Program-made: the position numbers and the translations under genes
Part shown: piece after piece, positions 45,901 through 56,533 of the stretch
Position numbering within the stretch: the first letter of the stretch is position 1
Layout: every line of letters begins with the position of its first letter
Origin: Salinimicrobium sp. TH3
GTDB taxonomy: Bacteria > Bacteroidota > Bacteroidia > Flavobacteriales > Flavobacteriaceae
Length of the DNA stretch: 64,000 bases
Assembly: GCF_026676115.1 (NCBI RefSeq)
Contig: NZ_JAPONB010000003.1
Coordinates: 248,001-312,000 of the forward strand
Direction of reading: 5' to 3'
Notes under the pieces: generated by a model
What the model saw: the letters and a program-made list of their open reading frames with translations, nothing else
Told to the model about the DNA's origin: nothing
The model's database searches: none

Positions 45901-48315
45901 TTATTTCAATTGGGGAAATTGCGCAGGATTGGACTCGTGCATAATGCCATACACTTTCTCAAAAATATCTTCTACAGAAGGTTTGGAGAAATAATCTCCA
46001 TCTGTCCCGTAGGCAGGTCTGTGATCTTTTGCAGTAAGAGTTTGAGGTTTACTGTCGAGATATTTCCAGGCGTCCTGTTCTTCCATTATCTTTTGTATAA
46101 TATAAGCCGAAGCGCCTCCCGGAACATCCTCGTCTATGACGAGAAGTCGGCTAGTTTTCTCTACGCTTTTTACAATATCCTTATTAAGATCAAAAGGGAG
46201 CAAAGACTGCACATCAATAACTTCGGCGCTTATCCCAACTTCCTGAAGTTCACGTGCAGCTTGTTCAACGAGTCGCAAGGTAGATCCATAGGAAACTAAA
46301 GTAATATCATCACCTTCATTCATAGTTTCCACTACACCAAGTGGAGTTTTAAATTCTCCAAGATTATTTGGCATTTTCTCTTTTAGACGATATCCATTTA
46401 GAGATTCTACAATGAGAGCAGGTTCATCACTTTCCAGCAATGTATTGTAGAAACCTGCCGCTTTGGTCATGTTTCTTGGGACCAGGACGTGTATTCCACG
46501 AATTAAATGAAGGATACCACCCATGGGGGAGCCACTGTGCCAGATTCCTTCCAGGCGATGACCACGTGTTCTTATAATGAGCGGTGCTTTTTGCTTTCCT
46601 CTTGTTCTGTATTGAAGAGTAGCCAGGTCATCACTCATGATCTGCAAGGCATAAAGAAGATAGTCCAGATATTGAATTTCGGCGATTGGGCGCAGACCTC
46701 TCATTGCCATTCCAATTCCCTGTCCCAGGATAGTTGCTTCACGAATTCCTGTATCGGCAATTCGCAATTCCCCGTATTTTTCCTGAAGGCCTTCAAGGCC
46801 CTGATTGACATCTCCAATTTCTCCTGTATCCTCTCCAAAAATGAGAGTTTCAGGATATTTTCCAAAGATCTTATCAAAGTTATCTCTCAAAATAAGCCTT
46901 CCGTCTACTTCTTCAGCATTTTCGTCATAAGAAGGAGCAATTGCTTCGATGTTAAGAGCATTAAACTCTGAAGAACTGTAAAGGTGACTGCTGTATTGTG
47001 GCCGCACCTCTTCAGTATATTTTTCAATAAAGTTCAGTAACTCCTGTCTTGCCGGAGATTCTTCCCCTCTTAAAAATCTAAGTGCTTTTCGACTTGCAAC
47101 AAGAATATCTCTTTTTAGAGGTTCCTTGTTCCCTTGAAGTTCATTTTTTAACTGAAGAATAAAATTTTTGTTCTGGCTGCTCTCAGCAACTCTTTGAAGT
47201 ACAGGTATAACATCCTTCAACTTATTCTTGACAGGAGCTGTATGAGCTTCCCAGGCTGCTTTTTTACCATCCCTTACCTGCTTCTTAATATCTTTTTCAA
47301 TATTCTGAAGCTCCTCATCTGTAGCTATATTGGTTTCTATCATCCACTCCCGCATCTTTTTGTTACAGTCGTGTTCCCGTTCCCATTGCAGTCTTTCTTC
47401 ACTTTTATACCGCTCATGAGAACCCGATGTGGAGTGCCCTTGCGGCTGGGTAAGTTGCTGGACGTGGATCAAAACAGGAATATGCTCTTCACGGGCGATT
47501 TTATTCGCCTTCTCATAAGTGTCTATAAGAGCAGGATAATCCCAACCGTTGACTACAAAAATTTCATAGCCATTATTTTCTCCTTTATCCCGCTGAAAAC
47601 CTTTTAATACTTCGGAAATATTCTGTTTTGTAGTTTGGTGTCTTGCATGTACAGAAATCCCATATTCATCATCCCATACATTCATTACCATTGGAACCTG
47701 AAGTACTCCGGCAGCATTAATTGTTTCCCAAAACAATCCTTCACTGGTACTGGCATTACCAATAGTTCCCCAGGCTATTTCATTTCCATTTTTAGAAAAA
47801 TTTTCTGAATCTATGCCTTCCACATTCCGGTAGATCTTAGATGCTTGTGCAAGCCCCAGTAATCTAGGCATTTGTCCTGCAGTAGGAGAAATATCTGCAC
47901 TGGAATTTTTTTGTTCGGTAAGGTTTTTCCAGGTCCCATCATCTTTTAAACTGTGGGTGGCGAAATGCCCTCCCATCTGTCTTCCGGCCGAACTGGGTTC
48001 CTGGTCAATATCTGTAGTGGCGTATAAGCCGGCAAAAAACTGCTGGATATTAAGAGCGCCAATTGCCATCATAAATGTTTGATCCCTATAATAGCCTGAA
48101 CGGAAATCTCCATTTTCAAAAACTTTTGCCCATGCCAATTGCGGCACTTCCTTGCCATCACCAAAAATTCCAAACTTGGCTTTGCCGGTAAGTACCTCCC
48201 GCCTTCCCAAGAGACTACATTCCCGGCTGGTTACCGCCAGTTTGTAATCACTTAATACCTGCGCCTTAAAATCTTCAAAAGAAATCTCACTTTTTGAGGA
48301 TGTTTCACTCTGCAT
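45901..48315 (-). CDS. Fused alpha/beta E1 of a 2-oxoacid dehydrogenase complex
   Basis: ThDP-dependent decarboxylation of a 2-oxoacid (branched-chain or similar). The 804-residue protein joins the alpha subunit (about 1-430, with GRQMGGHFATHSL and WGTIGNASTSEGLFWETI) to the beta subunit (about 460-804, with FGEDTGEIGDVNQGL, RPIAEIQYLDYLLYALQ and DIQSLLPFD-like VIDVQSLLPFDLNKDIVKS). Separate alpha and beta genes are the rule elsewhere; the fused form is known in Bacteroidota. No E2 or E3 gene is adjacent. A TACATTTG box precedes it. Confidence 0.9.
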   Translation of the reverse strand: MQSETSSKSEISFEDFKAQVLSDYKLAVTSRECSLLGRREVLTGKAKFGIFGDGKEVPQLAWAKVFENGDFRSGYYRDQTFMMAIGALNIQQFFAGLYATTDIDQEPSSAGRQMGGHFATHSLKDDGTWKNLTEQKNSSADISPTAGQMPRLLGLAQASKIYRNVEGIDSENFSKNGNEIAWGTIGNASTSEGLFWETINAAGVLQVPMVMNVWDDEYGISVHARHQTTKQNISEVLKGFQRDKGENNGYEIFVVNGWDYPALIDTYEKANKIAREEHIPVLIHVQQLTQPQGHSTSGSHERYKSEERLQWEREHDCNKKMREWMIETNIATDEELQNIEKDIKKQVRDGKKAAWEAHTAPVKNKLKDVIPVLQRVAESSQNKNFILQLKNELQGNKEPLKRDILVASRKALRFLRGEESPARQELLNFIEKYTEEVRPQYSSHLYSSSEFNALNIEAIAPSYDENAEEVDGRLILRDNFDKIFGKYPETLIFGEDTGEIGDVNQGLEGLQEKYGELRIADTGIREATILGQGIGMAMRGLRPIAEIQYLDYLLYALQIMSDDLATLQYRTRGKQKAPLIIRTRGHRLEGIWHSGSPMGGILHLIRGIHVLVPRNMTKAAGFYNTLLESDEPALIVESLNGYRLKEKMPNNLGEFKTPLGVVETMNEGDDITLVSYGSTLRLVEQAARELQEVGISAEVIDVQSLLPFDLNKDIVKSVEKTSRLLVIDEDVPGGASAYIIQKIMEEQDAWKYLDSKPQTLTAKDHRPAYGTDGDYFSKPSVEDIFEKVYGIMHESNPAQFPQLK

Positions 48316-48336
48316 AACACGTTTTTATAATTAGCA

Positions 48337-48344
48337 CAAATGTA
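48337..48344 (-). promoter_or_regulatory. -7 box of the E1 dehydrogenase gene
   Basis: On the minus strand TACATTTG matches TAnnTTTG, 22 bp before the start codon. A TTG lies 23 bp further upstream at the expected -33 region. Confidence 0.5.
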
Positions 48345-48477
48345 CAGAAAACAATGATTATTTACAATTCAACGATGTGCGTGATTATTTATTTTTTAAT
48401 AATGAAAAGATGTTATTATTGAGATTCTTTTAATAAAAAGAGAAGCAGGGGATAATCTTTAATTAAACCAGAATTTT

Positions 48478-51288
48478 TTAGAACCAGCTGCGGGTAAACA
48501 ATCCTGACAGGGTCTGAATATCCAACGTAGCAATAAACCTTATCTTTTGATCATAGTTGTCTTCTGCAAACTCCCATCCTTCACTGGAGTGGACCGGCAG
48601 GAAGATCTCAAAATAATTCTGAACCAGACTCAGTCTTATACCGGAATCGTAAAGCAGTTTGGCGTACTGGTTCTTATTCTTGATAAGCCCCACATCGCTA
48701 TAGGCATAGATCCATTTCCAAAGGGTGATATTTCCATTTACGGTGGTGATCCATTGATTGGCAAATTTTGGCTCAAGCATAGATTTAAAACCACCTTCTG
48801 CCATAATAATTTGCTGGCTGAATAACCCGGAAGTTTCACTCCTTCCGTAGTAATTGTAGTCAAAAAGGTAATCTGTGGGACGATCGAGTGCAAAACTGAA
48901 ATAATCACTGTTAGGCATGTCATTGTAAAGGAATGCTCCTCCAAAGAACCTAAGGCTAATTTGCCGGTCACTTTTTAGCAGCTTTCTGTATTCCAGGGTC
49001 AAAGAAGATTTGCTGAACTGCTGAGCTACCTGGAAGTCGACAGATCCCGAAAAGTGGGTGACCAAACCAGGGTTGCTGTACAGGTAATTTATATTGAATA
49101 CACTGTAATCTGGCACCTCAATATTTGTCAGTTCATTTTCGTCCCTGTAAACATTAACGTTACGCACCATTATTCTTTCTTTGGGACTTTGCCTCAAATA
49201 GGAATCCCTAAAATATAATGAAAGGTAGGGGGTAAGACGTTGGTACATGAGGTCATAACCAAAAGAAAACCTACTTCCTCCTATACCGTATTTTATAAGA
49301 TATAAGTCTTCATCAAAGAAAATTTGATGTGACATCCCGGCGCTCCCAACAATCGTTTTACTTTTTGATGCATAAAAAGGAGACAGGTTATATTCAAAAT
49401 TTCGATCGAGGACGGTTTTGTTATATAACTTAAGGCCCAACGCCAGGCCGTCATAAAGGTTATACTGGAATTCGGGCATGAAGAATACCTGTTGATAACG
49501 AGGATCTTCAAAATCTTTAAATAGGCGAAACTGCAGCGGCCGGTTCATGATCCCCCCTACAGTTCTGTAATTATTTCTCCTGTTAATTTCGGGAACAATT
49601 CCTTCATGATTAACGGCTACCTGTTCTACACGAGTGGCAGGAATGTATACAGTACGTACGCCGGGAGAATGTTCAACCCAGGTTTTATAAACGATTTCAT
49701 CATCATTAAGGCCGTAAACCTGAATAGGAGCAGTCGTTCCGGTTTTGTTTCTAAGTGTGATACGAAGGGAATCCCCTTCTCTTGAAAGGCTACGAATTTT
49801 AAAATCGATTTTATCTCTGGTCGAAACATAATCATTAAAAAACCAACTCACATCTTTCCCGGCATTAGAGGTAAGAATACTGCGAAAATCTTCGGCTTCG
49901 ACTGGTTCCAATTTGTAACGTTCAAAAAATTCTTTAATGGAATAGGAAATAGTATTATCTTCCAGGTATTGATCAAGATATTTGAATCCCACACCTGCCT
50001 TAAAGGGATTGGCTAAATTTTTATTAAACTTTATTAGGGAGTCCTGAGGAGAGTTTAAAGGTTGATCCAAATGTTTACGAGCAATGAACAAATACATTAA
50101 AGGGTACTGGTCATTAAACTCCAGAGTGGAAGCATGAAACCAGCGAATGCCAAAAACATCACTCAAACTTCCCATCAATTTCAAATCTGGATAGAATTCA
50201 TCAATATACTCCATCATCATATAGATATGGATTCCATCAAAGATCCATTTTTCTTCGCGCGGATTTAACATGAGGGAATTTTCCAGATAATTTTCTGTGA
50301 TGTTTTTAAGTTGTTTTAATTCATAACCAAAACCATCTGGGAAGGGTCTCAAAAATTTTGGCAATTGATTAAGCCCGAATACAGGGTTTGAAGAGTAATC
50401 CTGTTGGGTTGCCAGTATAACGGGATGAGGATATTGGCCTAAATTATTCTGAAGGAAATTTACAATTCGGTTGACGAAGAAAGCTTTCATTCCAAGGTTT
50501 ACTCCGCTATCGCTAATATTCGTTAGTACCTGAAGACCATCCACTTGAATATCATCAAAAATAGCCTCTGTGGTAAGGTGCAATTCTGTGTCAAATCTTT
50601 CTTCCCCAGTCAAGAAAACTGTTTTTTGGTCTCCTTTGGTCTCTATCCCTTTCATCTTTAAAGCAGATATTGCTGAAAGATTGGAAGGGATTGTTAATGC
50701 TATATCCAGATCCAGTTTAGGAAGAAAGAGATCATTCATGTTCTTATGGCTGTAGACCTGCCAGCCATCATTATATACTCCGGGAGCAATGAACCAATAT
50801 CTCAACTGGTAGTTCCCCTTGTTTTGGTAACCATAACGGGTGAATTCATCGCTGGGGATTTTTATACTGTAATTTAAATTAATAGTATATTTTTCCCGCG
50901 GAGCTATAGGTTGTTCGGGAATAATTTTGATCAGATCGGGGTGGCCTATTGGACGCTCCCATTTGAGGAGGTTTAAGGAGTCTCCCATAATTGTATTTAT
51001 GGTAGTTCCTCCCCTTTTATATTCCCGGGCGAAATGGAAATCACGATCATAATCTTCAAAAAACCTACGGGCAAGTGGCGTTCGGGTATCTGAAAAAGCA
51101 TTCATCCAGTCGCTAAGGTAGATCTCCCTTAAGGTGTCGCTACTCGTATTCCTGTACTCCAGTTTTTGTTTGATGTACAGAGATTTTATAGTATCGTTGA
51201 GCTCTGCTTTAATAAAAACATTATGTTGCCCAAAAAGAGGTAATGTGAGGAAGGCAAACAGAGAAAAAACAATGAGTTTTGTGTTCAA
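48478..51288 (-). CDS. M1-peptidase-like pseudoenzyme with C-terminal beta-barrel
   Basis: A 936-residue exported protein. MNTKLIVFSLFAFLTLPLFGQ is a signal peptide; the start is a TTG, with no ATG upstream. Residues about 22-500 follow the M1 aminopeptidase layout: N-terminal sheet domain, then a thermolysin-like helical domain containing KWIFDGIHIYMMM at about 347-359, where active enzymes have W-(L)-x-E-G. No HExxH is present, so zinc binding and catalysis appear lost. From about 610 to the end alternating strands with a terminal Trp-Phe look like an outer-membrane barrel. Function unknown. Confidence 0.75.
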   Translation of the reverse strand: MNTKLIVFSLFAFLTLPLFGQHNVFIKAELNDTIKSLYIKQKLEYRNTSSDTLREIYLSDWMNAFSDTRTPLARRFFEDYDRDFHFAREYKRGGTTINTIMGDSLNLLKWERPIGHPDLIKIIPEQPIAPREKYTINLNYSIKIPSDEFTRYGYQNKGNYQLRYWFIAPGVYNDGWQVYSHKNMNDLFLPKLDLDIALTIPSNLSAISALKMKGIETKGDQKTVFLTGEERFDTELHLTTEAIFDDIQVDGLQVLTNISDSGVNLGMKAFFVNRIVNFLQNNLGQYPHPVILATQQDYSSNPVFGLNQLPKFLRPFPDGFGYELKQLKNITENYLENSLMLNPREEKWIFDGIHIYMMMEYIDEFYPDLKLMGSLSDVFGIRWFHASTLEFNDQYPLMYLFIARKHLDQPLNSPQDSLIKFNKNLANPFKAGVGFKYLDQYLEDNTISYSIKEFFERYKLEPVEAEDFRSILTSNAGKDVSWFFNDYVSTRDKIDFKIRSLSREGDSLRITLRNKTGTTAPIQVYGLNDDEIVYKTWVEHSPGVRTVYIPATRVEQVAVNHEGIVPEINRRNNYRTVGGIMNRPLQFRLFKDFEDPRYQQVFFMPEFQYNLYDGLALGLKLYNKTVLDRNFEYNLSPFYASKSKTIVGSAGMSHQIFFDEDLYLIKYGIGGSRFSFGYDLMYQRLTPYLSLYFRDSYLRQSPKERIMVRNVNVYRDENELTNIEVPDYSVFNINYLYSNPGLVTHFSGSVDFQVAQQFSKSSLTLEYRKLLKSDRQISLRFFGGAFLYNDMPNSDYFSFALDRPTDYLFDYNYYGRSETSGLFSQQIIMAEGGFKSMLEPKFANQWITTVNGNITLWKWIYAYSDVGLIKNKNQYAKLLYDSGIRLSLVQNYFEIFLPVHSSEGWEFAEDNYDQKIRFIATLDIQTLSGLFTRSWF

Positions 51289-51494
51289 ATTTTCTAATGG
51301 AGATAGGAGTTCAGACTAAAACGATAATGTGATGCAAGATATTATTTCAAAGCACAATATGGAACATCTTAAACGAATAATTCTTAAGTTTAAAAAAATA
51401 TTAGCATAGTGACCAAGAGAGCGGAACACCTAAATCAAAAAAATCGACCTTGTCAAAAAGGCCGATTTTAGAAAGAATTTTTCCGAAGGGAATT

Positions 51495-52184
51495 TTAGAA
51501 ATTAGGGCTAAGATTATACTCGTCATAGAACTGGTCCAGAATTTCAATAACCTCATCGGCAGAGTCAACTACCTGGATGATATCAATATCCCCACTGCTA
51601 ATATTTTGAAAATTATCAAGTAAAGTGCTTCGCACCCAATCAATCAAACCACCCCAAAAATCCCTTCCTACAAGGATTATTGGGAATTTATCAATCTTAT
51701 TTGTTTGGATAAGGGTAATGGCCTCAAATAATTCATCCAGAGTACCAAATCCACCCGGCATGACTACAAAGCCCTGAGAGTACTTTACGAACATCACCTT
51801 TCTTACAAAGAAGTAGTCGAAATTGATATTTTTGTCATTATCTATATAAGGATTGTCGTGTTGTTCAAACGGAAGGTGGATATTAAGCCCTACAGAGGTT
51901 CCACCGGCAAGATGAGCACCTTTGTTTCCTGCTTCCATTACTCCCGGACCACCTCCTGTAATTATTCCATAACCGTGCTCCACGATCTTTTTTGCGACCT
52001 CTTCGGTCAATTTATAGAATTTGTGATCGGGTTTGGTGCGGGCAGATCCAAAAATAGATACACAAGGGCCTATCTGGCTTAATTTTTCATATCCATTAAC
52101 AAATTCCCCCATGATCTTGAAGATCGCCCAGGAGTCATTTGTTTTAATTTCATTCCAGCTTTTATTTCTTGTTTCTGTTCTCAT
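51495..52184 (-). CDS. LOG-family protein (TIGR00730 type)
   Basis: A 229-residue Rossmann-fold protein. GGGPGVMEAGNKGAHLAGG and MPGGFGTLDELFEAITLIQ (PGGxGTxxE) are the LOG/lysine-decarboxylase-like signatures. Characterised members release cytokinin-type bases from nucleotide-5'-monophosphates; the bacterial role outside plant associates is a phosphoribohydrolase of uncertain substrate. It lies 18 bp downstream of uvrA on the same strand, so they are likely co-transcribed. Confidence 0.9.
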   Translation of the reverse strand: MRTETRNKSWNEIKTNDSWAIFKIMGEFVNGYEKLSQIGPCVSIFGSARTKPDHKFYKLTEEVAKKIVEHGYGIITGGGPGVMEAGNKGAHLAGGTSVGLNIHLPFEQHDNPYIDNDKNINFDYFFVRKVMFVKYSQGFVVMPGGFGTLDELFEAITLIQTNKIDKFPIILVGRDFWGGLIDWVRSTLLDNFQNISSGDIDIIQVVDSADEVIEILDQFYDEYNLSPNF

Positions 52185-52202
52185 AAAATTTTCAAATTGC
52201 GG

Positions 52203-55034
52203 CTAATTTAACTCTTTTTGAAGAAAACTTGCGGTGTAGCTTTTCTTGTCTTTTGCAACTTCTTCGGGAGTTCCTTTTGCCACTACTTTTCCTCCTTTTT
52301 TTCCTCCTTCATATCCAATATCAATGATATAGTCAGCCATTTTAATTACGTCTAGGTTGTGTTCAATAATAAGGACAGTATTTCCTTTATCCGCAAGCCT
52401 GTTTAAAACTTCCATCAAAACCCTTATATCTTCAAAATGGAGACCTGTTGTGGGTTCATCCAGAATATAAAATGTGTTTCCCGTATCCCTTTTTGAAAGT
52501 TCTGTGGCAAGTTTAATTCGCTGGGCTTCCCCGCCGGAGAGGGTAGTGCTTTGTTGTCCCAAAGTGATATATCCCAGTCCGACGTCCTGGATAGTCTTTA
52601 ATTTTCTAAAGATCTTTGGGATGTTCTCAAAGAAGATCACAGATTCATTGATTGTCATTTCGAGAACGTCTGATATAGACTTGCCCTTATACCTTATTTC
52701 CAGGGTCTCACGATTAAATCTTTTACCCTGGCAGGTTTCACATTCGACATAAACATCGGGCAGGAAATTCATTTCAATAACACGTAATCCACCACCTTTA
52801 CATGTTTCGCACCTCCCACCTTTGACATTAAAACTAAAACGGCCTGGTTTATACCCACGAATCATAGCTTCGGGAGTTTTTGCAAAAAGATTCCTGACTT
52901 CAGAAAAAACTCCTGTATAGGTCGCAGGATTAGAGCGAGGGGTGCGACCAATGGGAGTTTGATTAATGTCTATTACCTTATCAATATGTTCAAGCCCTTT
53001 AATGCTTTTATAAGGCTTGGGTTTTTTTACTCCATTAAAATAATGGGCGTTCATGATAGGGTAAAGGGTCTCATTGATCAAGGTTGATTTCCCGCTTCCG
53101 GATACCCCTGTTACAGCGATCATTTTCCCTAAAGGAAAACTTACAGAAACATTTTGAAGATTATTTCCCGTTGCGCCTGTAAGATCAATCTTTTTACCGT
53201 TGCCTTTTCGTCTCTTTTCCGGAACTTCAATTTTCATGCTCCCGTTGAGATAATTAGCAGTAATTGTATTGTGCTTCTTAATTTCCTGTGGTGTACCCTG
53301 GCTAATAATCTCACCACCATGTCTTCCCGCTTCTGGACCAATATCGATCACATGATCGGCTCTCTCAATCATGTCTTTATCATGCTCTACCACAATTACC
53401 GAATTACCGAGATCTCTTAAAGACACGAGAGAATTTATTAATTTTTCGTTATCCCGCTGATGCAGCCCTATACTGGGTTCATCCAGAATATAAAGAACCC
53501 CCACCAACTGGGAACCAATTTGCGTTGCTAATCTAATTCTTTGCGCTTCTCCTCCAGAAAGGGTTTTGGAACCACGGTTTAGAGAAAGGTAATTTAAACC
53601 TACGTCGACCAGGAATTGCAAACGGGTACTTATTTCCTTAATAACTTCGGAGGCGATCTTCTGTTGTTTTTCTGAAAGTTCTTTTTCCAGATTTTTAAAC
53701 CAGTCAGCAAGATCTACAATGTCTTTTTGTGCGAGTTCTGCAATGTTCTTTCCATTCACTTTAAAGTAAAGAGACTCCTTTCGCAGGCGTGTGCCCTCAC
53801 ATTCGGGGCACTTAATCTTATCCATATATTCCTTTGCCCAACGGCGCAGGGATGTAGATTCATTCTTTTCATAGGTCTCCTCAATAAAAGTAGCGACCCC
53901 TTCAAAATCAATTTTAAATTCTCTGGTTATCCCAAGAGATTTTGAATCTTTAGTAAACTTTTCCTTACCGCCAAACAGAATCATATTCAGGGCTTCTTTA
54001 GGAATTTTCTCTACAGGATCTGAAAGACTGAAGTCATAGCGATCGGCAATCAACTGCAGCTGATTAAAGATCCAATTCTTTTTTTGTGGACCATGAGGGG
54101 CAAGAGCCCCATTTTTTATACTTTTTGAGGGATCTGGAATTAACTTCTTTTCATTGACCTTGTGAAGGGTACCAATCCCGTTACAAACAGGACAGGCTCC
54201 TTTTGGAGAGTTAAATGAAAAATTATTGGGTTCGGGGTTTGGGTAGGAAATACCCGAAGAAGGACACATAAGATTCCGGCTGAAGTATTTGATCTCACCA
54301 CTATCCTGTTCCATCACCATAAGAACATTGTCCCCGTGATACATGGCTGTTTTTATGCTTTCGGAGAGACGTTTTCCAGAGTCTTCATTAGAAGTAACTT
54401 TTATTCGATCAACAACAATTTCAATATCGTGGATCTTGTAGCGATCAAGCTTCATTCCTTTTACAATATCCCGAATTTCCCCATCGACCCTCACTTTAAC
54501 AAACCCCTGCTTCGCAATTTGCTCAAAAAGTTCTCTGTAATGCCCTTTTCGGGACCTTATAATTGGAGCAAGAACGTTTATCCTTTTCTCTCCAAAATTT
54601 CTGAAGATCAAATCCTGTATTTGCTCATCATTATAACTCACCATCTTTTCACCGGTGTTATAGCTGTAAGCATCACTGGCCCTTGCAAAAAGCAGCCGTA
54701 GGAAATCATATATCTCGGTAATTGTTCCTACAGTACTTCTGGGGCTTTTGCTGGTAGTCTTTTGTTCAATAGCGATAACAGGAGAAAGACCGTCGATTTT
54801 ATCCACATCGGGTCTTTCGAGTCCTCCAAGAAACTGGCGGGCATAGGCAGAAAAAGTTTCAATATACCTGCGTTGTCCTTCTGCATAAATGGTATCAAAA
54901 GCAAGGGAAGATTTACCTGAACCTGACAAACCGGTGATTACTACCAGTTTCTCCCTTGGGATCTTTACATCAATATTTTTTAAATTATGTACCCGGGCAC
55001 CGAGTATATCAATAAATTCTTCTGTTACTCCCAT
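52203..55034 (-). CDS. uvrA: Excinuclease ABC subunit A
   Basis: DNA-damage recognition subunit of nucleotide excision repair. The 943-residue protein has two ABC ATPase modules, each with Walker A ([22 protein letters not shown]) and signature LSGGEAQRI, and the UvrA zinc module CETCKGGG to CETCQGKRF. The frame opens at a TTG at 55049, but the ATG at 55034 ([14 protein letters not shown]) is the likely start. A -7 box sits just upstream. Confidence 0.98.
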   Translation of the reverse strand: MGVTEEFIDILGARVHNLKNIDVKIPREKLVVITGLSGSGKSSLAFDTIYAEGQRRYIETFSAYARQFLGGLERPDVDKIDGLSPVIAIEQKTTSKSPRSTVGTITEIYDFLRLLFARASDAYSYNTGEKMVSYNDEQIQDLIFRNFGEKRINVLAPIIRSRKGHYRELFEQIAKQGFVKVRVDGEIRDIVKGMKLDRYKIHDIEIVVDRIKVTSNEDSGKRLSESIKTAMYHGDNVLMVMEQDSGEIKYFSRNLMCPSSGISYPNPEPNNFSFNSPKGACPVCNGIGTLHKVNEKKLIPDPSKSIKNGALAPHGPQKKNWIFNQLQLIADRYDFSLSDPVEKIPKEALNMILFGGKEKFTKDSKSLGITREFKIDFEGVATFIEETYEKNESTSLRRWAKEYMDKIKCPECEGTRLRKESLYFKVNGKNIAELAQKDIVDLADWFKNLEKELSEKQQKIASEVIKEISTRLQFLVDVGLNYLSLNRGSKTLSGGEAQRIRLATQIGSQLVGVLYILDEPSIGLHQRDNEKLINSLVSLRDLGNSVIVVEHDKDMIERADHVIDIGPEAGRHGGEIISQGTPQEIKKHNTITANYLNGSMKIEVPEKRRKGNGKKIDLTGATGNNLQNVSVSFPLGKMIAVTGVSGSGKSTLINETLYPIMNAHYFNGVKKPKPYKSIKGLEHIDKVIDINQTPIGRTPRSNPATYTGVFSEVRNLFAKTPEAMIRGYKPGRFSFNVKGGRCETCKGGGLRVIEMNFLPDVYVECETCQGKRFNRETLEIRYKGKSISDVLEMTINESVIFFENIPKIFRKLKTIQDVGLGYITLGQQSTTLSGGEAQRIKLATELSKRDTGNTFYILDEPTTGLHFEDIRVLMEVLNRLADKGNTVLIIEHNLDVIKMADYIIDIGYEGGKKGGKVVAKGTPEEVAKDKKSYTASFLQKELN

Positions 55035-55053
55035 GAAATTTTTTTGCAAGGTG

Positions 55054-55061
55054 CAAAGGTA
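55054..55061 (-). promoter_or_regulatory. -7 box of uvrA
   Basis: On the minus strand TACCTTTG matches TAnnTTTG 19 bp before the ATG start, giving a leader of only about 10-15 nt. Confidence 0.45.
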
Positions 55062-55363
55062 CTGAAACTGCAGTTATTAGGAAAGAAGATAGAATCAGGA
55101 TAATCTTTCCCACAACATCTGTAAAACATAAATTTTTTCCGATTAATTATTTCTTAAAATTAGCTTTTAAAAGTAGAAATTCATGTTAATGATAGCCATA
55201 AATGTAAGAATTATATGGTTTTAACTTACTATAAGTCAGATTATTACTACGCAGTTTTAGGATTTATTTTGAAGTAGCTTCCATATCTTTACTAGTGAAA
55301 ATGTAAAACATTATTTGCTTTAAATAAACTAAAAATACTGTCAAAAGTAGGGGGGATGACAAT
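55062..55363. other. A/T-rich intergenic region before the LuxR-type regulator
   Basis: About 300 bp without a gene. The only notable element is AAAAGTAGGGGGGATGAC at 55343-55360, directly before the regulator start; its G6 tract may act in ribosome binding or as a regulatory site. I see no clear TAnnTTTG box. Confidence 0.4.
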
Positions 55364-56362
55364 ATGGGAAATAAATTACTATTACTAATTACCAAAAATG
55401 GAGATCTAGCCGATAATCTTGAAAAAGAAGTCAACTGCTCCTTTAGTACTTCTCAAGTTAATAGTATTCATGCCGGCTATTCTATAGCTCTTAATATGCT
55501 TCCCGATATTATCCTGGTAGATTATTCTTCTCTGGGGCTTGAAAGTCTTAAAAACCTCAGCAATTTTAAATCATCACATTTTCTTAATAAGAGTTTTCTT
55601 TTTCTTTTAGGTGACCAGGAAAATAAGAGATTTCTAGATCAAAATTTTAAAGATACGGTGGATGAAATTATCTATGACAAAGGTTGTTATCGTTCTATTG
55701 TAAAAGAGATAGAAGAAGCAGTTAAAATAAGGGGTTGCCTTACAAATTACTGGAAAGATTCTTTTATGGGACTTTTTAACCTGCTGGAATATCCGGTAAT
55801 ACTCTTACAGGATGAAAAAGTCGTGGCCATGAATGATACCTTTAGAAAGGATTTTTTTATTACCGGGAAACAAGAAATTAACCTTACAGATCTGGTGGTT
55901 GAAAGAAATAAGAGTAAGGTTAAAGAGACCCTCAGAAAATTTCATAGGGGCAAACACATGAAAGCTACAACTAAAACTTCTCTTATTATGAATGAAAAAA
56001 TAAGGGAAGCTAAAATAACTTTTTCAAAACTTGATAAAAATCTTTGTGGACAAATGATCATGATGATCAATTTCACCGGGAATGATTTTCCTCTTAAAGA
56101 AGAAGTAGGGTCTAATTCTCCCGAGACAGAAAAGTATTTTTCCACCTACTGTAATCAGGAAGAGCAGTATTTTACAAAGAGGGAAAAGGAAATTATTGCT
56201 TTACTATGTAAAGGTTATAAAACCAAAGAAATTTCTGAGGCTTTGTGCATTTCTGCAAAGACGATTGAGAAACACCGGGCCAACATAATACGCCGCACAC
56301 ATTCAGGTACTATATTAGAAAGTATAATTTATGCTCTTAACCATAAAATGATAGAAATTTAA
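55364..56362 (+). CDS. Receiver-PAS-LuxR transcriptional regulator
   Basis: A 332-residue cytoplasmic regulator. Residues about 3-110 resemble a response-regulator receiver with a candidate phospho-acceptor D53 in IILVDYSS, but the usual acidic pair near residue 10 is not evident. Residues about 125-240 look like a PAS-type sensor. The C-terminal LuxR helix-turn-helix starts near 269 (YFTKREKEIIALLCKGYKTK; SAKTIEKHR). No histidine kinase is adjacent, so it is an orphan. It lies directly upstream of the lipoprotein array with G/C-tract motifs on both sides, and could be its regulator. Confidence 0.85.
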   Translation: MGNKLLLLITKNGDLADNLEKEVNCSFSTSQVNSIHAGYSIALNMLPDIILVDYSSLGLESLKNLSNFKSSHFLNKSFLFLLGDQENKRFLDQNFKDTVDEIIYDKGCYRSIVKEIEEAVKIRGCLTNYWKDSFMGLFNLLEYPVILLQDEKVVAMNDTFRKDFFITGKQEINLTDLVVERNKSKVKETLRKFHRGKHMKATTKTSLIMNEKIREAKITFSKLDKNLCGQMIMMINFTGNDFPLKEEVGSNSPETEKYFSTYCNQEEQYFTKREKEIIALLCKGYKTKEISEALCISAKTIEKHRANIIRRTHSGTILESIIYALNHKMIEI

Positions 56363-56432
56363 ATAAAAGTAGGGTTTTCCCCCATTGCTTTAGGTTCAGA
56401 TAAATCCTACATTTAACAGGAATTCTGTTAAC

Positions 56433-56455
56433 ACTCCCCCCCCGTTACTCCCCCC
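56433..56455 (+). promoter_or_regulatory. Tandem ACTCCCCCC motifs before the first array lipoprotein
   Basis: ACTCCCCCCCC at 56433-56443 and GTTACTCCCCCC at 56444-56455 stand 79 bp before the start codon in an otherwise A/T-rich gap. The second is repeated exactly at 63485-63496 before the fourth paralogue, and a reverse-oriented GTAGGGGGG precedes the regulator gene. They may be binding sites for one regulator. Confidence 0.45.
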
Positions 56456-56533
56456 TTTATAATTAAGCAAGTTCATACTTGAGACTATATTTATTAACCA
56501 TTCTAATTTTCATTAATCAAAAACCTTTTAATT

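Noticed and set aside
46507-47607. Plus-strand frames of 154 and 137 codons inside the E1 dehydrogenase gene
   Set aside because: Antisense shadows of a strongly conserved enzyme gene.
48478-51288. Active M1 aminopeptidase
   Set aside because: No HExxH motif is present and the third-ligand helix motif is changed.
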